Shown: piece by piece, positions 6,737 through 12,318 of the stretch
Layout of the letters: the number at the start of each line of letters is the position of its first letter
Position numbering within the stretch: position 1 is the first letter of the stretch
NCBI GenBank assembly: GCA_937891875.1
Contig: CALATR010000477.1
Span: 1-12,318 of the forward strand
Direction: 5' to 3'
DNA length: 12,318 nt
DNA from: an uncultured Pseudomonadota bacterium
GTDB taxonomy: Bacteria; Myxococcota_A; UBA796; GCA-2862545
The notes under the pieces: model-generated
The model's database searches: none
What the model saw: only the letters and a program-made list of their open reading frames with translations
Told to the model about the DNA's origin: nothing
Position numbers and translations under genes: made by a program

Positions 6737-7545
6737 GGGCGCGCCTGCTCCTGCCGGTGGTCCTGCTGGGCAGTGCCGCTCCCAGCGTGGGCTGGCGCGA
6801 TCCGGTCGTGGGCGACGTCGTGCGCCTGTCCCACGACACCGTCCTCGACCTGCCCCTGGTCGCGACCCTGCCTGGCGGACGGACCCGCGAGGCCGGGCTG
6901 CGCCGCCGCCACCGCCAGGACGTGCGCTACGAGGTGCTCGCCGTGGGCAAGACCGGCCCGGAGCGTCTGGCGCTCACCTGGGGGGAGGACCTGGTCGAGA
7001 CCTCCGGACCCGATGGGGCGCGGATCGATCGCCTGCCGGTGGCCGGGCGCACCTACCGGGTGGATCTGCCGACCGCGCAGGTGCCGGGGGTCGAAGGCCC
7101 CGAGGCGGACATCGCGGTGAGCGCATCCGATCTCTTCGCCTTGCTCCGTGCCTTTCGGGACATGGTCGGGCCCGATCCGCGGGAGGGTCAGGTGTTGCCG
7201 GCGCCGCAGATCCTCGCCGGGCTGATCCGCGAGGCGCCCGGTGATCCCGTGGTCACGGGCACACTCACCGTCGGGCCGGAGGACGTGCTGGGCGGGGTGC
7301 CCTGCCGGACGGTGGACCTCGAGGTGGGCCTGACCTCCACCGGCGCCCTCGAAGATGGGGTTGTGGTCGAGGCAAAGGCGAGCTTGAGCGGTCGCTTCTG
7401 GCTCGACGCGCGGACGGGCTGGACCCGCCGGCTCGAGGTGTGGGGTCCCATCACCCTCGAGGGATCGGGGATGCGGGGGGGCACGGCCTTCACCCTGCGC
7501 GGAGAGGGCGGCTACCGAGCGGTCACGACCGTGGATCCTGGCTGA
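6733..7545 (+). CDS. Secreted beta-rich hypothetical protein
   Basis: I do not recognise the family. The GTG at 6733 overlaps the kinase stop as GTGA, so translation is coupled. It gives 270 residues and a good signal peptide (basic 'RAR', then 'LLLPVVLLGSAA', cleavage around residues 16-20). The mature part alternates short hydrophobic strands with Asp/Gly/Arg turns ('VLDLPLVATLPGG', 'VRYEVLAVGKTG', 'GRFWLDARTGWTRRLEVW'), which suggests a beta-barrel-like or beta-sandwich fold. It recalls exported DUF6263-like proteins, though I cannot confirm that. There is one Cys, in 'GGVPCRTVDLE'. The coupling to the kinase gene suggests the protein meets the propeller outside the inner membrane, as ligand, cofactor or product of the same response; this is inference. 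The 3' end overlaps the convergent carbamoyltransferase gene by 23 nt. Confidence 0.72.
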   Translation: MRARLLLPVVLLGSAAPSVGWRDPVVGDVVRLSHDTVLDLPLVATLPGGRTREAGLRRRHRQDVRYEVLAVGKTGPERLALTWGEDLVETSGPDGARIDRLPVAGRTYRVDLPTAQVPGVEGPEADIAVSASDLFALLRAFRDMVGPDPREGQVLPAPQILAGLIREAPGDPVVTGTLTVGPEDVLGGVPCRTVDLEVGLTSTGALEDGVVVEAKASLSGRFWLDARTGWTRRLEVWGPITLEGSGMRGGTAFTLRGEGGYRAVTTVDPG

Positions 7546-9256
7546 CGCAGCAGCGGTCGAGCACGAGGTCGTCGAGGTCGGTGCCGGCGAAGCAGCGCCA
7601 GGCGTCCGCCGCGGTGCACACGATGGGCTCCCCGGCGACGTTGAAGCTGGTGTTGATCAGCACGGGCACGCCGGTGCGCTCGCCACACGCGTGGAGCAGG
7701 GCGTGCAGCCGGGGGTGCTGGTCGCGGCTCACGGTCTGCACCCGGGCGGTGCCGTCGACGTGGACTGCGGCCGGGATCCGGTCTGGGCGGCGGGCACGCA
7801 CGACCAGACCCATGGTCGGGCTGGGCTGGTCGAGCTCGAACCAGTCCGCGGCCAGCTCCTCGGGCACGACCGGGGCGAAGGGGCGGAAGGACTCCCGGTG
7901 CTTGACCTGGGCGTTGAGGCGATCGCGGACGGCCGGATCGCGAGGATCAGCCAGGATGCTCCGGTTTCCGAGGGCGCGTGGCCCGAACTCCATCCGCCCC
8001 TGGCACCAGCCCAGGGTGCGCCCGCTGGCCAGGCGATCGGCGGCCCAGGCGACCAGGTCGGGTTCCTCACAGACGGTGTAGGACACGCCGTGCGCGTCGA
8101 GCACCGCGGTCGCGTCGGCGGTGGTGAGGTCCGGGCCGAGCCGGGCGGTCTCCATGGCGTCGGGCTCGCAGACCGTTCGTGGATCTCCCAGGTGGTACGC
8201 CCCGATCAGCGCCGCGCCGAGCGCTCCGCCGGCGTCTCCTGCAGCGGGCTGGATCCACAGCCGCTGAAAGGGTCCCTCGCGCAGCACCCGGCCGTTGGCG
8301 ACCCCGTTCAGCGCGACCCCGCCGGCCAGGCACAGGTGCGACGAGCCGGTGAGCCGGTGGGCCTCGCGGGCCATGCGCAGGACGATCTCCTCGGTGACGA
8401 GCTGGATGCTGGCGGCGAGATCCCGATGGTGGTCGCGCAGGGGCTCCCCGGGGGCGCGGGCGGGGCCGACCCGACGGCTGAAGCGGTCGGTGGTCATCCG
8501 GTGGGCGGAGCGGCACCAGTCGAACCAGGAGAGATCGAGCTGGAAGCTGCCATCTTCGCGGAGATCCATCATCTCGTGGAGGATGAGATCGGCAAACCGC
8601 GGGGTGCCGTAGGGCGCGAGCCCCATGAGCTTGTACTCGCCGCCGTTGACGCGGAAGCCGCAGTGGGCGGTGAAGGCGGCGTAGAGCAGGCCGAGGGAGT
8701 GGGGGAAGCGCAGCTCGCGCAGGGGGATCAGCGCGTCGCCGCGGCCGTGCTGGATGCTGGCGGTCGCCCACTCGCCGACCCCATCGAGGGTGAGCACCGC
8801 GGCGTCGGCGAAGGGGGAGGGGAAGTACGCGCTGGCGGCGTGGCTGCGGTGGTGGTCGGAGAACAGCAGCGGTGCGGTCAGGGCGGGGTCGACGGCGCGG
8901 AGGGCGCGGCGGATCCGGGGCTTGTGCAGGAGCTTTCCGCCGAGCCACTCGGGGGCGGAGGCGGCGAAGAACCCAAACCCCTGGGGGGCGTGGTCGAGCC
9001 AGGTGTCGAGCACGCGCTCGAAGGTGAGCAGGGGCTTGTCGTAGAAGACGACCGCGTCGACGTCGTCGCCGGACAGGCCGCAGTGGTGCAGTCCGGCCGC
9101 CAGGGCGCGCGCGGGGAAGTCCGGGTGGTGCTTCACCCGTGAGAAGCGTTCTTCAGAGGCGGCGAACCGCACGATCCCGCCACTCACGATCGCGACCGCG
9201 GCGTCGTGGTAGAAGGCGGAGATCCCGACGACCGTGGATCCGGAGCCGCGCGCCAT
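7523..9256 (-). CDS. NodU/CmcH-family O-carbamoyltransferase (SxtI-like)
   Basis: The product is 577 residues, full length for the family. The start is the ATG at 9256, overlapping the upstream stop by one base (TGATG); a longer upstream frame is Ala/Arg-rich shadow sequence of the small gene before it. Family role: transfer of a carbamoyl group from carbamoyl phosphate, through a carbamoyl-adenylate, to a hydroxyl. The N-terminal Kae1-like ASKHA domain shows 'GISAFYHDAAVAIV' (11-24), 'EERFSRVKHHP' (35-45), the metal-site 'DHHRSHAASAYFPSPF' (134-149), 'NGGEYKLMGLAPYG' (204-217) and 'LAGGVALNGVANGRV' (310-324). The C-terminal YrdC-like part shows 'GRMEFGPRALGNRSILADPR' (420-439), 'ESFRPFAPVV' (455-464) and 'LINTSFNVAGEPIVCT' (533-548). 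All key motifs are intact, so it should be active. The acceptor is unknown. It is last of four overlapping genes matching the sxtL-J-K-I protein types. Confidence 0.94.
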   Translation of the reverse strand: MARGSGSTVVGISAFYHDAAVAIVSGGIVRFAASEERFSRVKHHPDFPARALAAGLHHCGLSGDDVDAVVFYDKPLLTFERVLDTWLDHAPQGFGFFAASAPEWLGGKLLHKPRIRRALRAVDPALTAPLLFSDHHRSHAASAYFPSPFADAAVLTLDGVGEWATASIQHGRGDALIPLRELRFPHSLGLLYAAFTAHCGFRVNGGEYKLMGLAPYGTPRFADLILHEMMDLREDGSFQLDLSWFDWCRSAHRMTTDRFSRRVGPARAPGEPLRDHHRDLAASIQLVTEEIVLRMAREAHRLTGSSHLCLAGGVALNGVANGRVLREGPFQRLWIQPAAGDAGGALGAALIGAYHLGDPRTVCEPDAMETARLGPDLTTADATAVLDAHGVSYTVCEEPDLVAWAADRLASGRTLGWCQGRMEFGPRALGNRSILADPRDPAVRDRLNAQVKHRESFRPFAPVVPEELAADWFELDQPSPTMGLVVRARRPDRIPAAVHVDGTARVQTVSRDQHPRLHALLHACGERTGVPVLINTSFNVAGEPIVCTAADAWRCFAGTDLDDLVLDRCCVSQDPRS

Positions 9257-9408
9257 CAGAACAGCGCGTACACAAAGGGCGCGACCACCGAGCCCTCGGC
9301 CAGGAGCAGCAGGCCGCCGACGCCGAGCAGCACGAGCACGAGCGGCAGCAGCCACAGCTTGCGGCGGGCGCGCATGAGGGTCCAGAGATCAGCGAGCAGC
9401 TCGAGCAT
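9256..9408 (-). CDS. DUF5989-type small membrane protein (SxtK-like)
   Basis: The product is 50 residues, easily missed by gene callers. It starts at ATG 9408, whose A is also the last base of the SxtJ-like TGA; its own TGA (9256-9258) shares a base with the carbamoyltransferase ATG. It reads 'MLELLADLWTLMRARRKLWL', a hydrophobic core 'LPLVLVLLGVGGLLLLA' (~21-37), and ends 'SVVAPFVYALF'. The pattern of Leu/Trp-rich amphipathic start, basic Arg/Lys patch before a single membrane helix, and aromatic-rich APF-Y-LF end matches DUF5989 as I remember it. Its position between SxtJ-like and carbamoyltransferase genes supports the call. Neither junction shows a ribosome binding site, so reinitiation is likely. 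The function is unknown; a membrane partner or adaptor for the carbamoyltransferase is a reasonable guess. Confidence 0.88.
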   Translation of the reverse strand: MLELLADLWTLMRARRKLWLLPLVLVLLGVGGLLLLAEGSVVAPFVYALF

Positions 9409-9752
9409 CAGAACGGGCGGTCCAGGGGGGAGGGGGGCTCGGCGGGGACCCAGTAGGAGTCGCGGCGGGCGGTGTCCCGAGGGCGGCGCAGCCAGGTGAA
9501 GGGCGTGAGCACGACGAAGTAGAGCACGCCGAGCACGAGCGGGCGGGTGACTCGGGAGAGGGCCGCGCCCAGCGCAAGCCAGCCGCGGCGGAGGGGGCCG
9601 AGGGCGCGGGGCCAGACCAGGGCGAGGGCGGCGAGCACGCTGGCGGCGAAGAGCAGGGCGGGTCGCGGCGCGCCCCCGGTCAGCCAGGGCAGGGCGCCCA
9701 GCACGAGGAGTGCGGCGGAGAAGAGCAGTCCGAAGCTGCGGTTCTCGGTCAT
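9408..9752 (-). CDS. SxtJ-family membrane protein
   Basis: The product is 114 residues from ATG 9752, overlapping the SGNH stop as ATGA; a GAGG lies just before the start. Three hydrophobic helices are visible: ~7-24, ~30-47 and ~70-88. The last one and its tail, 'LGVLYFVVLTPFTWLRRPRD' followed by 'RDSYWVP', match the SxtJ-family signature as I remember it: a Tyr-Phe helix ending in TP, a basic loop, then SYW. The biochemical role of SxtJ proteins is not known to me. Its fixed place between an SGNH protein and DUF5989/carbamoyltransferase suggests a small membrane complex. A longer frame upstream of 9752 in this reading frame is a shadow of the SGNH gene. Confidence 0.88.
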   Translation of the reverse strand: MTENRSFGLLFSAALLVLGALPWLTGGAPRPALLFAASVLAALALVWPRALGPLRRGWLALGAALSRVTRPLVLGVLYFVVLTPFTWLRRPRDTARRDSYWVPAEPPSPLDRPF

Positions 9753-10735
9753 GACCGCCTCAGGTGCGCCGACAGGCGAGCGGCCCAGCGGGCGTGCAGG
9801 GCGGCGCTCGGGTGGCCGTCGACCGGCACCGCGGTGTCGCCGTCTGGGTAGCCGAGGTCGGTGAGATCGACGACGTCGACGCCCTCTTCGGCCAGGCGGG
9901 TCGTGTAGGCGCGGCGGCGGCTCGGGGCCCACAGCAGGGCGGTGACGAAGCGGGCGCCGTCGGCCTCGACCTCGTCGCGGAAGGCGCGGACCAACTGCAC
10001 CGTGGTCTCGGTCTTGCGGTTGAGCGGGCGGTCCAGCAGGTCGATGGTGACGCGCTCGACGAGGTCGATGAGGGCGATGTGCTCGCTGACCGGCCAGTGG
10101 GAGCCCGTGCGCGGCGGGTGCTCGACCAGGGCGCCGTCCTCGACCATGGCCCAGGGGCAGCGCACGTGGGGGTGGTGGCGCGGGGCGCGGTCCAGGGTGT
10201 GCAGCCAGGAGCGGGTGCAGGCGTTGCGGGCGTCGTGCAGGTCGACGAGGCCGTAGATGACGGTGTCGGGGGCTGCCGACGTGGACCGGAGCTGGCGGTA
10301 GCGGCGCCAGGACTGCAGGGTGCCGTAGCCGGGCACGCCGTGGCTGCGGGCGTCGGGCAGGCGCGCAGCGAGGTGGTCGGTGTCGTGCACCCCGAACCCG
10401 AGGGCGAAGGATCCTCCGAAGATCCAGGTGGAAGCTTCCGGATTCGGTCCTCGGCCCCCGTCGTCGCCGAGGGTGAGGGTGACGGGCGGGGCGTCTGGAT
10501 CGGGCTGCCAGCGGTAGACGCCGGGGCGGGGACGCCAGCCGAGCTCCGGGTCGGGATCGGTCATCACCGGGACGTCGGCCAGCGCGGCGAAGGGGGTCCA
10601 CGGACCGACGCCCGCGGCACGCAGCCCGACCTCGGCCAGGAGCAGGGCAGCGAGGATGGCGATGGCGACCAGCGCGAGGCTTGCGCGGGTCCGGCGGGCC
10701 GCACTCCAGCGGGCGGTGGGGTCGGTCGAGGTCAC
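9749..10735 (-). CDS. Membrane-anchored SGNH/GDSL-family hydrolase (SxtL-like position)
   Basis: The product is 328 residues from a GTG at 10735. A basic N-terminus precedes one membrane helix (~19-38), so the domain probably sits outside the inner membrane. 'DPDPELGWRPRPGVYRW' (60-76) is a phrase common in SGNH proteins of such loci. Block I is 'IFGGSFALGFGV' with candidate nucleophile Ser109. 'GVPGYGTLQS' is a block II-like glycine turn. Near the end, 'DGHPSAALHARWA' supplies candidate Asp306 and His308. The block III Asn is not obvious. The family includes esterases, lipases and O-acyl-modifying enzymes of glycans; the substrate here is unknown. It is the first of the four overlapping genes. 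The start has only weak ribosome-binding sequence, and TAGGCT lies 5 nt upstream. Confidence 0.85.
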   Translation of the reverse strand: MTSTDPTARWSAARRTRASLALVAIAILAALLLAEVGLRAAGVGPWTPFAALADVPVMTDPDPELGWRPRPGVYRWQPDPDAPPVTLTLGDDGGRGPNPEASTWIFGGSFALGFGVHDTDHLAARLPDARSHGVPGYGTLQSWRRYRQLRSTSAAPDTVIYGLVDLHDARNACTRSWLHTLDRAPRHHPHVRCPWAMVEDGALVEHPPRTGSHWPVSEHIALIDLVERVTIDLLDRPLNRKTETTVQLVRAFRDEVEADGARFVTALLWAPSRRRAYTTRLAEEGVDVVDLTDLGYPDGDTAVPVDGHPSAALHARWAARLSAHLRRS

Positions 10736-10740
10736 GGCCG

Positions 10741-10746
10741 AGCCTA
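10741..10746 (-). promoter_or_regulatory. Possible -10 element TAGGCT before the SGNH gene
   Basis: On the minus strand TAGGCT sits 5 nt before the GTG at 10735, the same spacing as TAGGAT before the kinase ATG. If it is a -10 element, the mRNA would be nearly leaderless. No -35 hexamer is visible, so this is weak. Confidence 0.22.
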
Positions 10747-10760
10747 CCGCGCGATGAGGC

Positions 10761-11105
10761 TCAGCGGCGGGACCGGCCTGGAGGCACGCGCTCGCGGACC
10801 GGAGGCGGCGCGTCGGTGACGATCTCGACGGACTCGTTCTCGGTCACCAGACCCGCCCGGCGCAGGCGCAGGGCGATGGCGACCGGCACGTCGCTGGCGT
10901 CGTCTGCGGCGCGATCGGCGACGTGGGGCAGCGGGATGAGTCTGCCCGGCACCCAGGCCTCGGGCTCGAGCCGCTGCTGCGAGGGGAGCCGTGCGGTGGG
11001 GATCGGCGTCATCGGCGGGGGCTCGGGTGCATCGAGGGGATCGAGCTGGCTCGGCTCCTCCTCGAGGTCGAACGGGACGATGGTGTGTGCGCTGCCATGC
11101 GCCAT
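10761..11105 (-). CDS. Small acidic Pro-rich hypothetical protein
   Basis: I do not recognise this protein. The product is 114 residues from ATG 11105, chosen because GGAGGT precedes it by 3-4 nt; a longer frame starting at 11156 has no ribosome binding site and a low-quality leader. The first half is acidic and Pro-rich ('DLEEEPSQLDPLDAPEPPP'). The second half holds a more ordered stretch ('VPVAIALRLRRAGLV', 'ENESVEIV') and ends in a basic Pro/Arg tail ('PPPVRERVPPGRSRR'). There is no signal peptide, membrane helix or cysteine, so it should be cytoplasmic and partly disordered. It ends 25 bp before the SGNH gene and could be the first gene of that operon, or a separate unit between it and the lipoprotein gene. 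Confidence 0.6.
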   Translation of the reverse strand: MAHGSAHTIVPFDLEEEPSQLDPLDAPEPPPMTPIPTARLPSQQRLEPEAWVPGRLIPLPHVADRAADDASDVPVAIALRLRRAGLVTENESVEIVTDAPPPVRERVPPGRSRR

Positions 11106-11108
11106 GAG

Positions 11109-11114
11109 ACCTCC
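11109..11114 (-). promoter_or_regulatory. Ribosome binding site GGAGGT fixing the start at 11105
   Basis: GGAGGT on the minus strand ends 3 nt before the ATG at 11105 and is the reason for preferring that start over the longer frame. Confidence 0.65.
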
Positions 11115-11143
11115 GCGCCTTGCAGATCGGATGATGGGCCGAG

Positions 11144-11154
11144 GACCTGAGGTC
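11144..11154 (-). promoter_or_regulatory. Dyad GACCT-C-AGGTC overlapping a TTGACC hexamer
   Basis: GACCTCAGGTC is a perfect 5-bp inverted repeat around one base. It overlaps TTGACC (11151-11156, minus strand), a good -35 match upstream of the Pro-rich protein gene. It also covers the stop codon of the preceding lipoprotein gene. CATCAT lies at a short 14-bp spacing as a poor -10. It could be an operator, but an 11-bp dyad can occur by chance in this GC-rich DNA. Confidence 0.22.
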
Positions 11155-11653
11155 AATCAGAATCGATGTCGACCTGGACCGGATCTCCGACGAGCTCCAG
11201 CACAAACGGGCTCTCCTCGAACCACAGCTCCACGTCCACGACCAGGCTCTGGGGGATGCCGTCGGGGGACTGGGCTGTGGGGGCCCAGTCGACGTAGCCC
11301 CGACCGCTGCCCGCCTCGGTGATCCGGTGCAGCTGGGGCCAGACGCCGTGGCACTCGGCGGCGCTCCGGGCCCGGTAGGCGAGCTCGAGGCCCCAGCCGG
11401 GCGGCAGCGCGAGGTCCTGTCCGGGGACGCCGTCTTCGAGGTCGCGCGCCAGGAGCACACCGACGCAGCTCGGCGGCTGGCTGGTGTCGGACGGCGTGGC
11501 CATGGTGACGAGGAGCCGGTTGAGCGCCTGCTCGTCGTAGGTGGCGGCCACGGTGGGCTCCAGCGGGACCAGGGGGTCGACGTCCAGCTCGGTGACGCAG
11601 CCGCTCGCGAGCAGGGCGCAGAGCAGGGCCGGCTTGTGCAGGGTTGTCGACAT
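11153..11653 (-). CDS. Hypothetical outer-envelope lipoprotein
   Basis: The product is 166 residues from ATG 11653. 'HKPALLCALLASGC' is a lipoprotein signal with lipobox LASGC; Cys19 would be lipidated after cleavage. The mature protein starts 'VTELDVDPLVPLEPTVAATY' and then holds 'PPSCVGVLLARDLEDG' and 'ARSAAECHGVWPQLHRI', giving two further Cys (63, 101) that may pair outside the inner membrane. The end is acidic ('VDIDSD'). I recognise no family. A longer frame reaching 12211 is a shadow of the divergent lipoprotein gene. It is transcribed away from the next gene and ends 47 nt before the Pro-rich protein's start, so the two could share a transcript. Confidence 0.78.
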   Translation of the reverse strand: MSTTLHKPALLCALLASGCVTELDVDPLVPLEPTVAATYDEQALNRLLVTMATPSDTSQPPSCVGVLLARDLEDGVPGQDLALPPGWGLELAYRARSAAECHGVWPQLHRITEAGSGRGYVDWAPTAQSPDGIPQSLVVDVELWFEESPFVLELVGDPVQVDIDSD

Positions 11654-11755
11654 CGCTTCCCCCGGGGAGGAGCCAGAGTGTACGAAATCTCGGCGATCCG
11701 CCACCTCTCCCCGCGCGGGCGTCACCTCGGCTACGCTGATCGGCAGGAGGTCGAC
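11654..11755. promoter_or_regulatory. Shared promoter region of two divergent lipoprotein genes
   Basis: These 102 bp separate two divergent starts and hold no gene. On the plus strand GCTACGCT (TACGCT at 11732-11737) is a candidate -10, 18 nt before the ATG. On the minus strand TACACT (11681-11686 region) is a candidate -10 for the 11653 gene. A 10-bp palindrome CCCGCGCGGG lies at 11710-11719 between them and could be a regulator site or a chance GC palindrome. Confidence 0.4.
11745..11750 (+). promoter_or_regulatory. Ribosome binding site AGGAGG
   Basis: A perfect AGGAGG lies 5 nt before the ATG at 11756 and fixes the start of the truncated lipoprotein gene. Confidence 0.8.
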
Positions 11756-12318
11756 ATGCGCGCTGCGCTCCTCGTGTCCCTGGCGCTCGCGGGCTGTGCC
11801 CCGGACCCCGACGACACCGACCCGGACGCCGCCTTCCCCGAGCTGGTGGTGGATCTGGAGGGCGAGTACGGGCCGGACGTGCCCGACGCCGCGTACGTGC
11901 GCACGGTCACCCTGATGCCCGAGGTCCAGGACGGGGCGGTGGCCTTCAACGACTCCGGCGTCCTGATCACGTCCGAGCTGCCTTTTCCGGCGATGCTCCC
12001 CTTCCTGCCCCGCACCCGGGACACCCTGTCCGCCCAGCTCTACGCGGCGGGCGAGAGCGGCTACACCGTCGCCGCCAGCTCCAGCGAGCACACCTTCCAG
12101 TCGCCCCTGTCCGAGATCGTGCTGTGGGGCACCGTGGCCGAGCCGCGGGCGCTGAACCTCGAGGTCGCGACCACGCCGACCGAGGGGGAGATCACCGCGC
12201 GGCTGGTGCACACCACCCCCGGCCTGCCCTATGCGGGCTTCGGCCCGGCCACCGGCGCGCCCGAGCTGTCGGCGGTCGAGGGCGGCGTGTCGGCGTGGAC
12301 CACCCTGCCGGCGGGCTC
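11756..12318 (+). CDS. Hypothetical lipoprotein, 5' part (runs off the window end)
   Basis: The frame stays open from ATG 11756 to the last base, giving 187 residues, so the gene continues beyond the window. 'MRAALLVSLALAGC' is a short, ideal lipoprotein signal with lipobox LAGC and lipidated Cys14. An Asp/Pro-rich tether follows ('APDPDDTDPDAAFPE'), a style common in myxobacterial lipoproteins. The mature part is beta-prone with hydrophobic strands ('YVRTVTLMPEV', 'SPLSEIVLWGTVAEP', 'TEGEITARLVHTTPG') and has no further Cys so far. I recognise no family; an Ig-like or carboxypeptidase-regulatory-like beta domain is possible. The start is secured by the AGGAGG. Confidence 0.8.
   Translation, partial: MRAALLVSLALAGCAPDPDDTDPDAAFPELVVDLEGEYGPDVPDAAYVRTVTLMPEVQDGAVAFNDSGVLITSELPFPAMLPFLPRTRDTLSAQLYAAGESGYTVAASSSEHTFQSPLSEIVLWGTVAEPRALNLEVATTPTEGEITARLVHTTPGLPYAGFGPATGAPELSAVEGGVSAWTTLPAG

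Noticed and set aside
7691..9142. Plus-strand open frame of 483 residues
   Set aside because: It is the shadow of the carbamoyltransferase gene, which carries all family motifs on the minus strand.
9257..9355. Longer start for the carbamoyltransferase at 9355
   Set aside because: The added 33 residues are Ala/Arg-rich antisense-like sequence in another frame of the DUF5989 gene; the family N-terminus fits the ATG at 9256.
11654..12211. N-terminal extension of the 166-residue lipoprotein up to 12211
   Set aside because: It would bury the lipoprotein signal in mid-protein and lies antisense to a lipoprotein gene with a perfect ribosome binding site.
1..12318. tRNA, rRNA, CRISPR, insertion sequences, attachment sites and strong intrinsic terminators
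   Set aside because: Read by eye on both strands: no cloverleaf-like segment, no regularly spaced repeats, no transposase motif and no GC hairpin followed by a T run was found. Subtle non-coding RNAs could still be missed.

Overview
The window is a GC-rich, densely coded stretch of a bacterial chromosome. Its gene content points to Myxococcota or a related deltaproteobacterial lineage: a membrane Ser/Thr kinase with a C-terminal beta-propeller, a DWG variant of the kinase DFG motif, an AgmX/PglI-type C-terminal domain behind a Gly-rich linker, an FHA regulator, and Asp/Pro-rich lipoproteins. This assignment is by gene style only; no rRNA or other marker is present.

Layout. (1) 1-1070, plus strand: a two-gene cassette with a 1-nt stop/start overlap. 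It holds the 3' part of a winged-helix protein and a protein resembling the C-terminal part of AbiEii-like nucleotidyltransferases but lacking the expected catalytic head. Its codon use looks less GC-biased than its neighbours. (2) 1113-7545, plus strand: a signalling and envelope block. It contains an exported protein with two ExbD-like segments and an AgmX/PglI domain, an FHA plus winged-helix regulator, a 1007-residue transmembrane kinase with a propeller, and a secreted protein that overlaps the kinase gene by 4 nt. A plausible reading is that the kinase senses something outside the inner membrane and signals through the FHA regulator, with the two exported proteins as partners or outputs. 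(3) 7523-10735, minus strand: four genes overlapping by 4, 1 and 1 nt, encoding a membrane-anchored SGNH hydrolase, an SxtJ-like membrane protein, a 50-residue DUF5989 protein and a NodU/CmcH-type O-carbamoyltransferase. This is the same set of protein types as sxtL-J-K-I of the cyanobacterial saxitoxin cluster, but here no toxin-backbone genes are visible. A small Pro-rich protein lies directly upstream. The carbamoyltransferase gene converges on the secreted-protein gene and overlaps it by 23 nt.

(4) 11153-12318: two divergent lipoprotein genes separated by 102 bp, the second cut off by the window end. No tRNA, rRNA, CRISPR array, insertion sequence or attachment site was recognised. The longest gene-free stretch is about 100 bp. 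Several gene starts are preceded by TAnnnT hexamers (TACCCT, TAGGAT, TAGGCT, TACGCT) that may be -10 elements.
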